From Flavobacteriales bacterium UBA6772 (GTDB taxonomy: Bacteria > Bacteroidota > Bacteroidia > Flavobacteriales > UBA7430), in NCBI GenBank assembly GCA_002453265.1, contig DKGK01000068.1, forward strand, positions 1 to 5,767: DNA of 5,767 nt, given 5' to 3'. Below, piece after piece: positions 5,750 to 5,767 of this stretch. The notes under the pieces are model-generated. The model ran no database searches, was not told where the DNA came from, and saw only the letters and a program-made list of their open reading frames with translations. The number at the start of each line of letters is the position of its first letter. Position 1 is the first letter of the stretch. The translations under genes were made by a program, and so were the position numbers.

Positions 5750-5767
5750 ATGAAAAAAAGGCTGATC
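5750..5767 (+). CDS. Possible start of a downstream gene (six codons only)
   Basis: An ATG at 5750, 15 bases after the purC stop, opens a frame reading MKKRLI up to the window edge. The Lys/Arg-rich start followed by hydrophobic residues would suit a signal peptide or membrane anchor, but six codons cannot identify a product. No terminator hairpin separates it from purC, so co-transcription is possible. Confidence 0.3.

Overview
The window looks like a piece of a Flavobacteriaceae (Bacteroidota) chromosome. This rests on an adjacent gldF-gldG pair (gliding-motility ABC transporter, a lineage marker), low GC, mostly absent Shine-Dalgarno sequences, and a purC of the flavobacterial long form. 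A Bacteroidota-type promoter (TTG / TAnnTTTG) also fits upstream of purC. No mobile element, CRISPR array, rRNA or tRNA was found.

Layout: positions 1-4127 hold five minus-strand genes that read leftward as one tightly packed operon. In transcription order they are a divergent SAM hydrolase (DUF62) family protein, a 98-residue ABM-fold (antibiotic biosynthesis monooxygenase-like) protein, gldF, gldG, and a DUF4340-type membrane-anchored protein cut by the left edge. Every junction overlaps: ATGA (4 bp), ATGA (4 bp), 7 bp (or a 1-bp TAATG if GldG starts at its third codon), and 11 bp. The genes are therefore probably co-transcribed and translationally coupled.

Positions 4128-4790 are a 663-bp non-coding divergent region, about 25% GC by hand count of 4141-4740. 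It holds the likely purC promoter, a 15-bp dyad just downstream of that promoter, several perfect short palindromes, and short repeats. Two copies of TTTGTCTAA lie near its two ends, each reading outward toward its own gene.

From 4791 rightward, purC (SAICAR synthase) is complete, with a GTG start behind an unusually good Shine-Dalgarno sequence. Fifteen bases after it the first six codons of a possible next gene reach the right edge.

How the parts fit: GldF (permease) and GldG (auxiliary membrane protein) are expected to work with an ATPase, GldA, that is not in this window. The DUF4340 protein is a plausible extra subunit of the same complex. The SAM hydrolase family protein and PurC both touch adenine-nucleotide metabolism and share a divergent intergenic region, but joint regulation is only an inference. 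I see no clearly new biological system. The points most worth checking are the DUF4340 partner, the degenerate active site of the DUF62 protein, and the architecture of the 663-bp spacer.
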